Assembly (NCBI GenBank): GCA_965646165.1
Contig: CBFFYP010000010.1
Location: 1 to 64,000, forward strand
Source: MGBC114844 sp910585855
Lineage (GTDB): Bacteria > Bacillota > Clostridia > Lachnospirales > Lachnospiraceae
Direction of reading: 5' to 3'
DNA: 64,000 bases
A program made the position numbers and the translations under genes. Positions 62,574 to 64,000 of this stretch are shown here, piece by piece. Positions within the stretch are counted from its first letter, which is position 1; each line of letters begins with the position of its first letter. Under the pieces are notes generated by a model. That model was not told the DNA's origin and made no database searches. It worked only from the letters and a program-made list of their open reading frames with translations.

Positions 62574-64000
62574 GCCAGGAAATGCGGAAAGAGTATGAAA
62601 TGAAAGGTAGTGTACTTCGACGGCTGGCTGCTTATTTGCATGGATATGAAAAAACGCTTCTGGTGGTTATTTTTTTGGTGCTGATCATTACCGCATTAGA
62701 ACTTTATAAGCCGATTATTATTGGAGATGCCATCGATCTCTATATCAATACAACAGGAAAAGAGGGGCTTTCTTTGCAGGAGGCAGAGGCACTTCGTCAA
62801 AAAAATTTAAACGGTATGCTGCAGGCAGGGATTTTGTATTTGGCTGTACTGCTTGTTATTTTTTTCTGCAATATGATTCAGACTTGGAAGCTGCAAAAAA
62901 TGGGACAGAGTATTATTTATCAGATTCGAGAGGAAGTGTTTGAACATATTCAAACCCTTTCTATGGATTTTTTTAACAATACGCCGGTTGGAAAGCTGGT
63001 CACACGAGTGACCAATGATACAGAGGCATTAAATGAGATGTATACCACGATTTTAGTGAAGCTGTTTCGAAACTGTATTAAAATTGCTGGTTATGCGATA
63101 GTGATGATTCGGATTGATGCGGTACTGGCGTTTTATTCCTTTCTTTTTTTACCGCCGGTTGGTGTTTTGATTGTATTTTTTCGAAGTCTTTCTAGAAAGG
63201 CATATCGGATTACACGAAATAAACTTACCGATTTGAATACGTTTCTTTCTGAAAATTTGTCTGGTATGAAATTGATTCAGATTTTTGCACGGGAAAAAGT
63301 AAAATATCAGGAGTTTGAAAGCCGCAGTTTAGGGCTTTATAAGGCTTATTTTCGAGAGGTAATGATCTTTGCAGTTTTTCGTCCGCTGATTTATATTGCT
63401 TCTGTATTGGCATTGGCAACGGTACTTTATCAGGGCAGTATGCTGACATTAAAAGGTGCGGCTTCAATTGGAACGCTTTATATTTTTGTCAGTTATATCA
63501 GTTCCTTTTTTGAACCAATTCAGGAACTGGCAGAACAATTTGGAACGCTGCAGTCATCTCTTGCTTCAGGAGAAAAAGTATTTTCTATCCTTGGAGAGCA
63601 GCCGGATTTAAAAGAGGCAAAGAATCCGGTGAAAAAGGATCGATTTGAGGGAAAAATTGAATTTTCACATGTCTGGTTTGCTTATGAGGGAGAAGATTAC
63701 ATTCTAAAAGATGTCAGCTTTACGATTGAACCCGGAGAAAAGGTGGCTTTTGTCGGAGCAACCGGGGCGGGCAAGTCTTCTATTTTAAATTTGATTGGGC
63801 GATATTATGATATTCAAAAGGGAGAGATTCGGATTGACGGAATCAATATCCGGGATTTGGATATCCGTGGGCTTCGCAGTGCAATCGGGCAGGTGCAGCA
63901 GGATGTCTTTCTTTTTACCGGAGATATTAAGAGCAATATTCGGCTGCGAAATGATGAAATTTCGATTGAAAAAGTAAAGGAGGCGGCTTGTTATGTACAT
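62570..64000 (+). CDS. ABC exporter half-transporter, second subunit (cut by window edge)
   Basis: At least 477 residues are visible from ATG 62570 (GGAGGAGG within the previous gene). The membrane part begins about residue 25 (LLVVIFLVLIITALELYKP) and has an extra loop with KEGLSLQEAEALRQK between helices 1 and 2, typical of this partner. Walker A is FVGATGAGKSSILNLIG and the Q-loop QVQQDVFLFTG. Signature and Walker B lie beyond the window, but by analogy this subunit should keep the catalytic Glu. It forms the heterodimer with the preceding gene product. Confidence 0.9.
   Translation, partial: MSQEMRKEYEMKGSVLRRLAAYLHGYEKTLLVVIFLVLIITALELYKPIIIGDAIDLYINTTGKEGLSLQEAEALRQKNLNGMLQAGILYLAVLLVIFFCNMIQTWKLQKMGQSIIYQIREEVFEHIQTLSMDFFNNTPVGKLVTRVTNDTEALNEMYTTILVKLFRNCIKIAGYAIVMIRIDAVLAFYSFLFLPPVGVLIVFFRSLSRKAYRITRNKLTDLNTFLSENLSGMKLIQIFAREKVKYQEFESRSLGLYKAYFREVMIFAVFRPLIYIASVLALATVLYQGSMLTLKGAASIGTLYIFVSYISSFFEPIQELAEQFGTLQSSLASGEKVFSILGEQPDLKEAKNPVKKDRFEGKIEFSHVWFAYEGEDYILKDVSFTIEPGEKVAFVGATGAGKSSILNLIGRYYDIQKGEIRIDGINIRDLDIRGLRSAIGQVQQDVFLFTGDIKSNIRLRNDEISIEKVKEAACYVH

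Overview
The window looks like a chromosomal segment of a low-GC, spore-forming Gram-positive anaerobe, most likely a Lachnospiraceae-type Clostridium relative. The reasons are the AT-rich codon use, strong AGGAGG ribosome-binding sites, and the conserved order spoVT / hup / rqcP / yabP / yabQ / divIC / spoIIE / tilS / hpt / ftsH. No rRNA, tRNA or CRISPR array was seen.

Bases 1-22,000 are an accessory region full of damaged genes: transposase ends, an ISAs1-type insertion with a perfect 10-bp target duplication splitting a marR-MATE operon, an IS607-type relic, and many gene tails (GNAT, lipoprotein, UvrD-like helicase, epimerase). Its centre, about 7.7-15.8 kb, carries what I read as an intact DdmDE plasmid-defence pair: a helicase-nuclease and a partner that fits a catalytically dead Argonaute. 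Downstream is a CHAT-domain (caspase-like) protease gene. This block lies between two near-identical 0.5-kb direct repeats (GNAT genes at 6.6 and 19.4 kb), with related pyrophosphatase and lipoprotein genes or remnants at both ends, so it could be lost by homologous recombination.

Bases 22,400-32,400 hold cell-surface and signalling genes: a large secreted protein with wall-binding repeats (broken by one frameshift), a transmembrane Ser/Thr kinase with a 51-residue membrane protein encoded just upstream, and a membrane-anchored leucine-rich-repeat protein.

Bases 32,400-45,200 are a Flp/Tad pilus locus: TadZ, TadA, TadB, TadC, a 56-residue Flp pilin, TadE/TadG-like pseudopilins and two A24 prepilin peptidases. 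FHA and PP2C genes lie among them, so with the nearby kinase the locus has writer, reader and eraser of Ser/Thr phosphorylation.

Bases 45,400-58,200 are the sporulation/division/housekeeping cluster, interrupted by a self-contained marR-MATE cassette with a 15-bp perfect operator palindrome. The end of the window has a GH13 glycosidase and a heterodimeric ABC exporter cut by the window edge.

The most unusual non-coding signal is a family of nine structured repeats (seven of about 150-170 nt, two shortened) between 26.5 and 58.5 kb, usually just 3' of genes. Their arms differ between copies but change in compensating pairs. None was seen in the first 26 kb, which separates backbone from island.
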